Source of the DNA: Nicotiana tabacum
Lineage: Eukaryota > Streptophyta > Magnoliopsida > Solanales > Solanaceae
Reading direction: 5' to 3'
DNA: 64,000 bases
Assembly (NCBI RefSeq): GCF_000715075.1
Contig: NC_134087.1
Coordinates: forward strand, 183,799,276-183,863,275
Part shown: positions 1 to 10,458 of the stretch, piece by piece
Position numbering within the stretch: position 1 is the first letter of the stretch
Layout of the letters: the number at the start of each line of letters is the position of its first letter
Program-made: the position numbers and the translations under genes
The notes under the pieces: generated by a model
The model's input: only the letters and a program-made list of their open reading frames with translations
The model's database searches: none
Told to the model about the DNA's origin: nothing

Positions 1-877
1 AAAATTTCATCAAGAGGTGGTTGCAAATGCAGTTTTAATATTGAAATTGCGGCATTATTGTTAGAAGCATTATCAAAAGACATACACAATACTTTTTGCT
101 TGAGATTATAAAATTCAACAACTTCACAAATAGTACTACTTATAAACGCAGCAGTATGACTCTGATCTTCATCATATTTAAAAGCGATAATAAGTTTTTA
201 CATACAAGTAGTATCATCTATCCAATGACATGTAATTGTCAAATAATCATTTCCACTAACAGCATGGCCAATATCAGAAGTTAGAGAAACTCTACAAGGA
301 AGGTGGTTAAACAAATAACGTATGTATGTTTGATATTGTCTATGAAGTCTAAAGATATGAGATCTACAAGTACTTCTAGGGATACCTTTAAATAAAGGAT
401 TGTAAATCTTTTGAATATACATAATAAGATATGATGAAGAAGCAAAATAAAAAGGTAGACAACCCAAAGCAATCATTTTTGCTAACTTCTCACGATCCTT
501 CATTTTATCATATTTCACAAGACCTCCAGTAGTAGGGTTTAGAGTTGATTGATTTCCATCTCCATCATATTCCCATTCTATAGGATGCTCAATTTTCATA
601 TGTCTACTAAGTGTCTCAGTCCCCCTAATTGTCCTCCAATCTTATGTTTAAAAGTATCATTACAAAGTTTACATTTAACTCTATCAGTACCTTCTATTTC
701 CTCAAAAAATTTCCAAACCTTACTTCTTTTTCTACGATTACTAGTTGGGGCCACATGTGGGCTACTACTAGCACCACGACCACCACCCCTGCTAGCAGCT
801 CCAACACTACTAGGTGTAAGTGGTATCTCATCTTCCATTTCTAATTCATTATCATCTATACTAAAATCTTTCTGCAA
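1..877 (-). pseudogene. hAT transposase, N-terminal part, frameshifted and cut by the window edge
   Basis: Reading right to left on the minus strand, 877-596 encodes an acidic, Gly/Arg-rich N-terminus followed by a BED-type zinc finger (SKVWKFFEEIEG, then CKLCNDTFKHKIGGQLGGLRHL). Near position 606 the frame shifts: the continuation SRHMKIEHP lies in the neighbouring frame, which then runs from 599 to 198. That second frame carries the domain typical of plant Ac/RICESLEEPER-like transposases (RVSLTSDIGHAV, LTITCHWID). Past 198 a third stretch gives KVLCMSFDNASNNAA up to base 1, the usual motif before the catalytic core; the catalytic core and C-terminal dimerisation domain lie outside the window. 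The family excises and reinserts DNA by cut and paste. With at least one frameshift this copy is probably inactive. Family assignment is firm; exact start is uncertain. Confidence 0.82.
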
Positions 878-1489
878 TTATTCATAATCTATATTATTAT
901 CAGGTAATGTTTCAGGAATATTTGGAGAGGTATTTAAATTACTACCAGATGCTGAAGCTGAAGTACTAGCTCTTTTTTTATTTTCCCGATTAGTAACCTT
1001 GTTATAAGCTCTTTTTGCAACATTAAATATATTGTAAAAAATTTACTACTAGCAACAAATAAATATGCAAATAAAATAGTAAATAAGAGAAAGAGTTGGA
1101 GGGAGTGCACCGAATTTGACAATAAATTGAGCACTTGATGATTTCGCAACTCCAATGTTACCACGAAGAAACGTCAATTGTTCCAATTTTGAAGTTCAAT
1201 TGTTCAAACTTCAAATAGTAAATACTACGATAAATTAAATTCCAAAAAAAAAAGTCAAATAGTTGATTGCACCTTAATAGATGAAGAATGAAGATTGAAG
1301 AATGAGAGAGTATGAGAATTGAGAGATGAGTGAAGAAATGAGGAGGGGGGAGGGTATTTATAGTTTTTCAAAGGGGGGTTAATTTAAAAAAAAAAACAAA
1401 ATTGGGCTATTTGTGCAATTGAGCCGTTGGGCAACGACCATTTTCTGAAATGGATCGTTGCCAACGGTCAGATCTGGGCCCAGTTTTTT
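878..1489. other. hAT 5' noncoding region
   Basis: AT-rich sequence between the hAT coding start and its GC-rich terminus. I see no credible reading frame; short ORFs on either strand are low-complexity. It probably holds the promoter and 5' untranslated region of the transposon. Confidence 0.4.
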
Positions 1490-1716
1490 TTTTAAAAAAA
1501 TTAAATTTTTTTTACCGTTAAACCGGGCCGGGCCGGGCCGGTTAACCGGTTTAACAACACTGTTCATCGACCGGGTTATACCGGTCCGGGTAACCGGTAT
1601 TTCAAATGTAAACGGTGCAACCCGCCAGTCGTCCTTAACCCAGCCCAACCCAGTCCCCTTCTACCGGTCTGGGCCGGTCCGGAACCGGGCTGACCCGACC
1701 CGTTTAACACCCTTAA
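1490..1716 (-). repeat. hAT 5' terminal and subterminal region
   Basis: A GC-rich stretch upstream of the hAT reading frame contains iterated GGGCCGG and GGTTAACCGG words, unlike the AT-rich surroundings. On the minus strand it begins near 1715 with TAAGGGTGTTAAACGGGTC, which resembles terminal inverted repeats of plant hAT elements. Iterated subterminal words are the usual transposase-binding sites of the family. The matching right terminus and the 8-bp target duplication cannot be checked because the other end is outside the window. Confidence 0.6.
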
Positions 1717-4022
1717 AATGAAGTAAAGGAGGAATTTTAAGTAATTTTTTTTTGGATTACTTATTGAATGTTTGATTTTATACTCTAATTCGGATATATG
1801 CCATGTAAGATTCATTAGAGAGGGAAATCTTTTCTATTAAAATTTTTTCATACCCAAAACTCGAACTCCTCCACTCAAGATGGAAAGTATTGAAAATATC
1901 ATGGAGATACACCAAAAATTTGAGGTACGTCAAAAACATTATCCTTAAGAATATTCTTTTACTGATAAGGTATATCCGCAGGATTCGAAAGAGCTCACCT
2001 GACATAAACCAAGTAATCTCAAAGTAATAGGGCTGATTAATTATCATAAATAAGCAATACTTACAATTTTGGAATTAGGCATAATTAATCTCAAGTAAAT
2101 TTGGATTAGGCCTTATATATATCTCGAATGCGAGGAAAAAATACACCAATTTTTCCTCTAGATACATTTTTTATGTGTGCGAGTCACTTTCTTTTACTAG
2201 CTCTTTACAAACTCAACAAAAGATAACTCATTATAAAATTAAAAAATAGCTATTCCTAATTCACGAGGGACAACTTCCTTTCGAGATACTACATAATAAA
2301 AAATCCTATCCATCTACCACATTGATGGTTTGTATGGTTTAATTTATGTTAATAGAAGTAAACTTTAGTGCTTTATTGGCACAATTATGAGTGCATTGGA
2401 ACTCCTATTCTAACACTACAAAAAGTTAAGCTCTAGATCAGGATAGAAGGAAGATATACCAAAAAAAGAAGTGTCACTTCCTTTTGTGGATATATACAAG
2501 TTGATAAGACAAAGCAATATATTGTGAGAAGTTACCAACTAATCAAGTAATCAATCTGCTTCTTTCTTTTTCTTTTTTTTTTGAAGAAGAAAAAATGGCT
2601 TTTGGGATTATCATATCCTAAATGTTATGAAAATATTTCTTGAGAGGAAAGAGTTATGACTAGGAGAGAGAAAGAGAGAAAAATAAAAATATACCGCATT
2701 ATGTATATCGCAAGTTCTTAATTCATTTTTTTTAATTTTAGTAGCTTTTGTAGAAATGATATGATTTATTTAAAATAATAAAATTTAAAGAATTCGCTAC
2801 ACACATTATTCGCTTAAGACAGCAAGATTTTTATATTCTTTAATTTAGTGTATTAATTAAAGTAAGACATTATTATATAATTAAATGGAGGGGTAATAAA
2901 GCATTATCTACATTGTCGAGTTGGGACATATTTCAAAAAGCTACGAAACCTTATCCCAAAGTATTCGTTGTGGATTAGATTTGTTGGTATATTTTGGGGC
3001 CCCTAAAAGATTGTCGTTCTTTGTGGATAATAACGTTTTTCTGATTTGGTAATTGTAAATCAGTGCTTTTAACTTGGAGTAACCTATCACTAGACATTTT
3101 ACAATGACATGAATGTGTAAGCAGTTGTCCAGTTTGGATGGGCTGATATGTGCCATTCTCGTACTACCACCTGTCCCTATTCCCTTTCCCCAGACGACAT
3201 CATTCTAGAATTTGTAGGGATAATGAGTCAGCCTGATTTGACTTTTACTTAGTTGGTAGGATAGATAAGATTTGTCTATATTGTTAGTTCGATGTAGAAA
3301 TTATATCGCGTTCATGCAGAATTTAGGAAAGAATCGTATCTCAAAGGGGTGAGATATAGACAACCTGCCGATTTTGGCTTTTACTTAGTTGGTAGGATAG
3401 ATAAGATTTAATTTGTCTATATATGCAGTCCAATGCATAAAGCATCACACATTTACGCAGAGTGACTACACCTTAAGGAGCGAAATTTAGACAACCTACA
3501 TAACTATTTTGACTTTTACTTAATTGGTAGGATAGATAAGATTTAATTTGTCTATGTGTGCTGCCCGAGCATAAAGCATCACATATTTACTGAAAGAGCT
3601 GCACCTTAAGGGTGAAATGCAGACATCTTACATACTTATTTTGATTTTTACTTAGTTGGTAGGATAGCACTAATGAAAATAAAAGGAATTCTAACATGAA
3701 GTATTTTTTCATTTAATGATCCTTATGATATGATGCAACTCCGAATTAGTTGAGATCTTAAAGTGGATATCAAACACTTAGATGAGATAGTTTATATATA
3801 TTTAAGTAGCACTTCTTTTTTGTCTTTTTTTTTTTTAATTTACGTAGCACTTGATGCTAATTTTAAGTGTTAATCTATATATTTGATCTTGTTTTACCCT
3901 TGCAGTTCTACACTCGCAAAAACCAATTTTAAAAAAAGAAATACTTGTGACGATTTGTGACAAAATTCATTAATATGGATAAAATGGTAATTCACGCAGC
4001 ACACCTATTATGATACAAATGT
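1717..4022. other. Gene-free AT-rich DNA between hAT and copia-1
   Basis: No reading frame of convincing composition on either strand, and no RNA gene recognised. The only structure I can see is the tandem repeat at 3237-3668. The rest looks like ordinary intergenic or very old repeat-derived DNA. Confidence 0.5.
3237..3668 (+). repeat. Tandem repeat, 132-136 bp period, about 3.2 copies
   Basis: The anchor TTACTTAGTTGGTAGGATAG (or one-base variants) occurs with its TTGG at 3253, 3389, 3524 and 3656, giving spacings of 136, 135 and 132. Between anchors the order is conserved: a TTTGTCTATAT block, a CACATTTACGCAGA-like block, a CACCTTAAGG block and AGACAACCTRC. The last copy breaks off just after the anchor. 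Copies differ by about 10-20%, so the array is not very young. No coding potential. Confidence 0.85.
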
Positions 4023-4027
4023 AATAT
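4023..4027. repeat. Left target-site duplication of copia-1
   Basis: AATAT directly precedes the first base of the 5' LTR and is repeated at 9805-9809 after the 3' LTR. Five bases is the standard size for Ty1/copia integration. Confidence 0.9.
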
Positions 4028-4183
4028 TGTTATAAATATATTATATTATGGATGTTCATTTAGTACTCCGTTGTAAATAAGTTTTTTGAAGAAGCTTATC
4101 CATATGGGACTCCACCGTAAATATGTTTATTTATTTAAGTACTTTATTGGAAATAAGCTTCATGAAGAAGCTTATCACTTCGA

Positions 4184-4537
4184 TACCCGGTTATGGATAA
4201 ACATTACCCCCGGTAGAAGATTATCCATACCGGGTATAATAAGCTTATCTTTTCAGTACCCAGTTATGGATAAACATTACCCCCGGTAGAAGATTATCCA
4301 TACCGGGTATAATAAGCTTATCCTTTCAGTACCCAGTTATGGATAAATATTATCCCCGGTAGAAGATTATTCATATCGGGTATAATAAGCTTATCCTTTC
4401 AGTACCCAGTTATGGATAAACATTACCCCCGGTAGAAGATTATCCATACCGGGTATAATAAGCTTATCCTTTCAGTACTCCGTTATGGATAAACATTGCT
4501 CTCAGTAGAAGATTATTCATATCTGGTATAGTAGCAG
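4184..4537 (+). repeat. 73-bp palindromic repeats in copia-1 U3, about 4.8 copies
   Basis: TTATGGATAA recurs at 4191, 4264, 4337, 4410 and 4483, exactly 73 bp apart. Each unit has a left arm ACCCGGTTATGGATAA (or ACCCAG variant) and a right arm TTATCCATACCGGGT, complementary over 15 bases with one bulge, separated by about 20 bases including CCCCCGGTAGAAG. The array sits upstream of the TATA box, where repeated enhancers are common in copia LTRs. The last copy is degenerate. Confidence 0.85.
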
Positions 4538-4560
4538 CTTACACAACAACTTCCTTTCTT

Positions 4561-4570
4561 CTATAAATAG
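4561..4570 (+). promoter_or_regulatory. Putative TATA box of copia-1 5' LTR
   Basis: CTATAAATAG at the end of the repeat-rich U3 and about 100 bp before the LTR end. Position and sequence fit a plant RNA polymerase II TATA box; an identical copy is in the 3' LTR around 9697-9706. Confidence 0.6.
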
Positions 4571-4668
4571 AAGAGATTTCAGTTCATTATGTACATCAGT
4601 TTGAATTCGAATAATATATCAGTTTCTCTCTATACTTGTCTTTACTTTATAGTCTTTATTTTATAACA

Positions 4669-4690
4669 CGTTATCAGCACGAGACTCTGC
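4669..4690 (+). other. copia-1 primer binding region, non-canonical
   Basis: Directly after the LTR comes CGTTATCAGCACGAG. It is not the usual plant copia PBS (TGGTATCAGAGC, initiator tRNA-Met 3' end). Its reverse complement contains CTGATAAC, which looks like an anticodon loop, so priming from an internal tRNA fragment, as described for Drosophila copia and Ty5, is possible. The tRNA identity is inference. Confidence 0.45.
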
Positions 4691-4746
4691 CATCTCGAGC
4701 AAATATTTTGAGAGTATCTGAGGTAAAAACTTTCTTTTCCTAAATA

Positions 4747-5757
4747 ATGTCAAATTTTTCTAAACTTGAATTTGTAGCCCTGGATATATCGGGCAAAAGT
4801 TACATGTCTTGGGTGCTTGATGCTGAAATTTATCTTGATGCGATGGGTCTGGCAGACACCATCAAAGACAAAAATCAGGCATCAAACCAAGACCGTGCCA
4901 AAGCAATGATATTCCTACATCATCACCTTGATGAGGGCCTGAAAATGGAATATCTTACTGTTAAAGATCCAGTCATACTGTGGAATAATTTGAAAGATGG
5001 ATATGATCACCTGAAGATGGTCGTTCTTCCACAGGCACGATATGATTGGACTCATCTAAGGCTACAAGATTTTAAATCTATCAATGAGTATAATTCTGCT
5101 ATGTTCAGAATTATTTCCCAATTGAAGTTATGTGGTGATAATATTACTGATCATGATATGTTGGAGAAAACTTTCACCACTTTTCATGCCTCGAATATTC
5201 TCCTGCAGCAGCAATATCGAGAGATGGGATTTAAAAAGTATTCTGAACTTATCTCACATCTTCTTATAGCCGAGCAACATAATGGGCTATTAATGAAAAA
5301 TCATGAAAGCCGACCTACTGGTTCTTGTCCATTCCCTGAAGTGAATGAGACGAACTTCCACCAGGCTAAACGTGGAAAAAGTCGTGGCCCCAGTCGTGGT
5401 CATGGTCGTGGTCGAAAAAGAAACTCTAATCATGGTAATAATAATGCACCAAAGAACACTCCTCACCACCAGCAGTGGAAAAGGAAGGAACAAAAGCATG
5501 AAGCGGTGCAAGCACCAAATGCAGAAAATGCATGCTATAGATGTGGAGAAAAAGGGCACTGGTCACGTACCTGTCGTACGCCAAAGCACCTGGTTGAGCT
5601 TTATCAAGCCTCCCTAAAGAAGACAGAGAAAAATGTTGAAGCAAATTTTATTTCTAAAGATAATTTAGACTTCATGCATTTGGATGTAACTGATTACCTT
5701 GCACTCCCAGAAGGAGAAACAAGTCATGTAATCGGTGGTGAATCTGTAAAAATGTAA
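4747..5757 (+). CDS. gag: copia-1 Gag polyprotein, intact
   Basis: 336 residues. Residues 5-185 form the UBN2-type Gag region of plant copia elements, with the usual SYMSWVLDAEIYLDAMGL start and the ILWNNLKDGY and QLKLCG motifs. Residues 207-232 are Gly/Arg-rich and basic. A CCHC zinc knuckle CYRCGEKGHWSRTC occupies 263-276 (C263, C266, H271, C276). The protein should assemble into cytoplasmic particles and bind RNA. The ATG lies 78 bp after the LTR and follows an A-rich context (CTAAATAATG). The stop at 5757 is in a position where a complete element would continue into protease. No frameshift or internal stop is visible, in sharp contrast to the pol debris downstream. Confidence 0.9.
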   Translation: MSNFSKLEFVALDISGKSYMSWVLDAEIYLDAMGLADTIKDKNQASNQDRAKAMIFLHHHLDEGLKMEYLTVKDPVILWNNLKDGYDHLKMVVLPQARYDWTHLRLQDFKSINEYNSAMFRIISQLKLCGDNITDHDMLEKTFTTFHASNILLQQQYREMGFKKYSELISHLLIAEQHNGLLMKNHESRPTGSCPFPEVNETNFHQAKRGKSRGPSRGHGRGRKRNSNHGNNNAPKNTPHHQQWKRKEQKHEAVQAPNAENACYRCGEKGHWSRTCRTPKHLVELYQASLKKTEKNVEANFISKDNLDFMHLDVTDYLALPEGETSHVIGGESVKM

Positions 5758-8700
5758 ATATTTTAATTTTTGTTATTTGTAATAGATAGTATGGTTATGT
5801 AATTGTTGTACATAAAGAAAAATTATGATTTGATAATGATGTTTACTATAATATATCTTGTTTATGTCATTTTGAAGAATATGGATAACATTATTAGATC
5901 AACTTAAACTCTAGCAGAGTTTGCAAGAAATATACAACCACAAGAAATGGTTATATTTCATATATCTCATTGTAATTATATTTTGTTAACTACCAGAAGT
6001 GGTATATGTCTATGATCACCAGAAGTGATAATTTAGGCTTTATATGGTTACAATTGAAGATAAGCTACATAAATATTCTCTATATTAAGTGCACGCCTCG
6101 ATTTGCTGCTGAAGTAGTAAATATTTTAAAAGAAGTTGAGGCATCACAATTTGATGTGATTAATACGCATTCAGATAATTATGTTCGATTTCCTGAAGGA
6201 TGAGAACTTTTGATAATATTAATTCATTCCCTGAAGTGAATATGATAATACTAATAAGTCGGGTAAATATGAACGCGCTCTTGATGTGAATACATTACAA
6301 TTCACCTCCAGAAGAGTTAATATAATTGAGAGAATATATACTCAATATTTCGTATTTTAAATTTGCTCCTGAAGAAGTAACACAATTGAAATTGCCTCCT
6401 GAAGTGAAAAAATATTATGAAGAGGAGTTTTCGTGTGCTTAAACAATTGTTTTACATTGTTTATTTGATTGTGATTTTCTCTCATGACACCAGCAATGTC
6501 TGAGCAATATTTGATAGTACAAAATATATCAACAACTCCTGAAGAGCTAAATGTTTGCCTAAAGAATACATGACACCAGTCTTAATCGAGAAAAGCAATT
6601 CCAAATGCCAAACTACAGGTTGACAATAATTACACATGTAACCATCTTATATATGCACCTATAAGTGGTTCACATGATAGGTGAACGGGCTCATATTCAC
6701 CTTTTATATATTTCAGAATCAGGGGTCTTAGTCCCAACTTTAGCTGGTATAATCAATTCATTATGAGAACAAGCAACACATGAGAATTCCTGAAGAATCT
6801 TCTAGTTCTTTAGTATATGCTTATCTGAATTCTCAAATAGCTCATTTAAAAATGGCAAATGAAAACTTCAAGTTTATCATGTCATGTGCTATCTCTTAGT
6901 AAACTTCTGGTTTACTATGGCATAAACTTTTGCTTTAGTAAACTTCTGGTTTACTGTGATACATGATATAGTACAAATTAAAGAATAAGGCGGGTAACTT
7001 CTCACATACATATTATTTTACCCCCTATGATTGTGGAAACATGAAGATTATCAATCTTTCAATCATTTGTAGTCTCAATAGGATAGCCATTTGTATTAGT
7101 AAACTTCAGGTTTACTACAACATATGTTTTGACCATAATCATATAATATGAATGATATATTTGTATATAAGCTCTTCGAGAGCCTTCATTTATTATCCAC
7201 AATCTAATATTTATCTGGCATAATTTTCAGATTATGAAATCAAGACAGTTCATCTTGATAATGTGGTTTATATCCAAGCTGGTTTAGCATTGAATACCTC
7301 CTATTAATGGCTAAACCATTGCTTATGAGAACAAAGCTTCATGTGTTGGTATAAGATTTCCTAAATTGCATATAGCAGCACTTGTATGCATCAGATCAAC
7401 AATATATGATAAGTCCTCCCTTCACAATTGGTTTAGGATCAAAAACCAAATATTTTTACTATCTTTTGTTGCGTGGTATATGATTAATTTCTCTACCATA
7501 ATACACAAAGATATGTTTCCCAAAGATGATTGGGGATATATGTTAGTTTTTCTAACATTTGGGGGATGGGATAAACAGTTGAAAAATATGCTATATGAAT
7601 CGAATTATCATGATCCTCACTTAGAAGATAATTCAAGTTGAATGCCAAAAGCATTTGCTGATCCAAAATTAAATATCATATTTCAGCTGCAAATGCTCTT
7701 ATTAAAATTAAAGTCCCTGAAGGATAGAGTTTACTGTACGCATGAAGCGTGGTAGACCAATCAGTTCCAAAGGTAACAATCCTTGAAAAATAGTAGGAGC
7801 TAATGATCAAAATGATCATAATGAGGAGGAAATAAGCTCTAGAAGAGCCTACGACATAACATTTCATGAAACTCCCGAAAAAGTTCAGGTACCTGAAAAT
7901 AAAGAAAGTGATGAGATCTCCACAAGTTATGTCGCTTCGGAACTGACACAAAATGATCATCGACGATATATTTAATACAATATGGTGCACAATATTGTAA
8001 AAGATTGCGAGGATCGGACTAGCAGTCCAGACACTTGAAGATGTCATACCATTTAGATACAAGTCTTAACCTATATGACTTATTTGGCTAAATCTATATG
8101 AAGATCCTTGAAGGATTGAAAATGCCCGAAGCATATAATTCAAAGTCTTGAGAAATGTACTCGATCAAATTATAAAGATATTTGTACGGTTTAAAACAAT
8201 CTGTGCGTGTGTGGTATAATCGCCTCAGTAAATATTTGCTGAAAGAAAGTTACATAAATTATGTTATTTGTCCATGTATTTTTATAAAGAAAATGTCATC
8301 AAAATTTGTTACACTTGCTATTTATGTTGGTGACATAAATCTTATTGGAACTCCGGAAGAGCTCCAAGAGGGTCTTAAAAATACTTTTACATGGACAAAG
8401 TGTACCCGTTAAGTACACCAATGAATATTCAATCACTTGAAGTGAATAAGGATCCGTTCCAACCTCTAGAAGAGGATGAGGAGCTCCTTGGTCCTGAAAT
8501 ACTCTATCTCGATGTAGATGGTGCACTTATTTATCTTGCTAATGCTAACAAAAGTGGTGCAGATCGTATTGGTAATGCAGATGCAGGTTATTTATCCGAT
8601 ACCCATAAAGCTCGATTTCAAACCGGCAAGCAGGGAGTGCATATAATTGAGATCAGTGATTCATTCGAGAAATATGTGGGTTGGAATGTGATAAAAGACC

Positions 8701-8938
8701 CACAATATTATACGGAGACAATATTTCATGCATAACACTATTAAAGGGAGGATTTATAAAAGGAGATAGAACGAAGAACATTTCACCAGAATTATTCTAC
8801 ATACATGATCTTCAGGAAAATTGTGACATTGATGTGCATCAAATTAGTTCAAGTGACAATCCAACAGATTGTCTTTACCAACATCAATTTTTGAGAATAT
8901 GGTATACAAGATTGGAATGCGGAGACACAAATATTTGA
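5758..8938 (+). pseudogene. copia-1 pol debris
   Basis: No long frame survives. Recognisable sense pieces are: integrase C-terminal region and linker at 7362-7720 (KLHIAALVCIRSTIYDK, then FGGWDKQLKN), RT at 8182-8412 (YGLKQSVRVWYNRL; the catalytic YVDD reads YVGD), and RNase H/tail at 8391-8938 (STPMNIQSLEVNKDPF, DADAGYLSDTHKA, GGFIKGDRTKN). About 200 bp of RNase H is missing near 8620. The stretch 6595-7230 belongs to the same gene but lies in antisense. 5758-6590 gives no match I recognise. The protein could not function. Confidence 0.75.
6595..7230 (-). pseudogene. Inverted pre-integrase/integrase block inside copia-1
   Basis: The plus strand here parallels the noncoding strand of copia-3 at 63340-63970, for example AGTAAACTTCTGGTTTACTA against AGTAAACTTCTCGTTTACTA, and the shared ATCATTTGTAGTCTCAATA. 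Translating the minus strand gives FSCVACSHNELIIPAKVG, matching FSCAACS of the copia-3 integrase zinc region. Since gag and the RT pieces are on the plus strand, this 640-bp block is inverted relative to the rest of the element. INT N-terminal sequence lies on the left and protease-proximal sequence on the right, as expected for an in-place inversion. Confidence 0.7.
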
Positions 8939-8951
8939 AATAAGGTTTTCT

Positions 8952-9163
8952 TCAGGGGGAGTAAAATGCGCGCTGTACTCTTTTTCCCTTATTAAGGTTT
9001 TTCCCATAGGGTTTTCCTTATAAGGTTTTTAATGAGGCAGCCAGCAATGCGTATTACTAAATATGTGTACTCTTTTTCCTTCACTAGAATTTTTTCCCAC
9101 ATGGTTTTTCCTAGTAAGGTTTTAATGAGGCACATTATCTTTTAATGAACATCCAAGGGGGAG
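8952..9163 (+). other. copia-1 3' untranslated region, duplicated box and polypurine tract
   Basis: Two similar 65-bp boxes, 8975-9039 and 9067-9132, each run from GTACTCTTTTTCC to AAGGTTTTTAATGAGGCA. The same pair is found (minus strand) in copia-3. The polypurine tract AAGGGGGAG (9155-9163) abuts the 3' LTR, and a second purine run TTCAGGGGGAG (8951-8961) stands before the first box and could act as an extra plus-strand primer. Confidence 0.7.
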
Positions 9164-9804
9164 TGTTATAAATATATTATATTATGGATGTTCATTTAGT
9201 ACTCCGTTGTAAATAAGCTTACTGAAGAAGCTTATCCATATGGGACTCCACCGTAAATATGTTTATCTATTTAAGTACTCTATTGGAAATAAGCTTCCTG
9301 AAGAAGCTTATCACTTCGATACCCGGTTATGGATAAACATTACCCCCGGTAGAAGATTATCCATACCGGATATAATAAGCTTATCCTTTCAGTACCCAGT
9401 TATGGATAAACATTACCCCCGGTAGAAGATTATCCATACCGAGTATAATAAGCTTATCCTTTCAGTACCCAGTTATGGATAAATATTATCCCCGGTAGAA
9501 GATTATCCATACCGGGTATAATAAGCTTATCCTTTCAGTACACAGTTATGAATAAACATTACCCCCGGTAGAAGATTATCCATACCGGGTATAATAAGCT
9601 TATCCTTTCAGTACTCCGTTATGGATAAACATTGCTCTCAGTAGAAGATTATCAATATCTGGTATAGTAGCAGCTTACACAACAACTTCCTTTCTTCTAT
9701 AAATAGAAGAGATTTCAGTTCATTATGTACATCAGTTTGAATTCGAATAATATATCAGTTTCTCTCTATACTTGTCTTTACTTTATAGTCTTTATTTTAT
9801 AACA
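9164..9804 (+). repeat. copia-1 3' LTR
   Basis: 641 bp, same termini as the 5' LTR. It contains the five 73-bp repeats (about 9320-9673), with a few private changes such as CATACCGGATAT for CATACCGGGTAT. Immediately followed by the AATAT duplication. Confidence 0.93.
9320..9673 (+). repeat. 73-bp palindromic repeats, 3' LTR copy
   Basis: Same array as at 4184-4537, same copy number and spacing. Since both LTRs hold the same number of units, the array has not changed in copy number since insertion. Confidence 0.85.
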
Positions 9805-9809
9805 AATAT
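9805..9809. repeat. Right target-site duplication of copia-1
   Basis: AATAT, identical to 4023-4027. Confidence 0.9.
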
Positions 9810-10236
9810 CATTTTTTATTCATAATCCAATTCAGGGGGATAAATTGTTCGAGTTTAGTTTTCATGTGACTCTAACCCCTAATTCGTTAATAGCGGTGAA
9901 CGTACTCTACAGCTAGAGCAAATTTCATTGTCCGTAGAATGCCACTAAAAATAATTTTTATACCTTTTTACTGTTTCAATGAATATTTTTTTTCTTAATG
10001 ATGCTAGGTAAGTCTAATATATACAAATATTAGCAAATTTCGAAGGTTGTTGTCTTTTTTAAAAAAAAAAAAATAAATAAAAGTTGCAGTCATAAACCTA
10101 ATAAAGCCAAAAGGAGCAACACCACAATATGAAGTAATAATTTGCAAGGAATAGGAATGTACATCAACCGTAGTTCTTATCTACCTTAGCTTCCTAGTTG
10201 AATGAAGTCATGTCATGTTACCACAAAATATTATAG
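9810..10236. other. Gene-free spacer between copia-1 and copia-2
   Basis: AT-rich, with a poly-A run near 10060. No coding frame, repeat or RNA gene recognised. Confidence 0.5.
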
Positions 10237-10446
10237 TGTTAAGAGCTTGAGAACTCTGTTAATGGCGGAAGAGAAAAACAGAGAGAACGAGAGAGAAGAA
10301 GAAGATTCTGGAAAAGAAAATATTATTTCCATTCACTGACTTCACAACCCACTGTACATTGTCTTATACTAAAATAATTGACTTCTAAATTACTATTGCT
10401 AACACTAACTAACTAACTAATTATGACAGCTCAACATCCCTCAACA
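10237..10446 (-). repeat. copia-2 3' LTR
   Basis: 210 bp, plus-strand TGTTAAGAGCTTGAGAAC to CATCCCTCAACA; same length as the 5' copy. Two differences seen: C/T in GAAAAACAGAG against GAAAAATAGAG, and CATTCAC against CACTCAC. Confidence 0.92.
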
Positions 10447-10458
10447 CTCCCCCTCAAG
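10447..10458 (-). other. copia-2 polypurine tract
   Basis: Minus-strand CTTGAGGGGGAG ends exactly at the 3' LTR; site of plus-strand DNA priming. Confidence 0.8.

Larger units (their letters stand above)
4028..4668 (+). repeat. copia-1 5' LTR
   Basis: 641 bp, starting TGTTATAAATATATT and ending ATTTTATAACA; the same length as the 3' copy. The U3 part carries the 73-bp hairpin repeats (4184-4537). Downstream lies CTTCTATAAATAGAAGAG near 4558, whose TATAAATA is a good TATA box, so transcription probably starts about 30 bp further on. Confidence 0.93.
4028..9804 (+). mobile_element. Ty1/copia retrotransposon copia-1: intact gag, scrambled pol
   Basis: A 5.8-kb element with two 641-bp LTRs (4028-4668, 9164-9804) that begin TGTTATAA and end TTATAACA, a matching 5-bp duplication, a gag ORF at 4747-5757, pol debris and a PPT. 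LTR copies differ at roughly a dozen positions (about 2%), so insertion is fairly recent. Yet pol has no usable frame, lacks recognisable stretches, and one integrase block is inverted. A young insertion of an element with long-dead pol implies that it was copied using enzymes from another element. RT and RNase H fragments resemble copia-3 at the right end of the window, a possible relative of such a helper. Confidence 0.93.

Noticed and set aside
1458..1815. ORFs on both strands in the hAT terminus
   Set aside because: Created by GC-rich subterminal repeats; the real hAT frame is further left.
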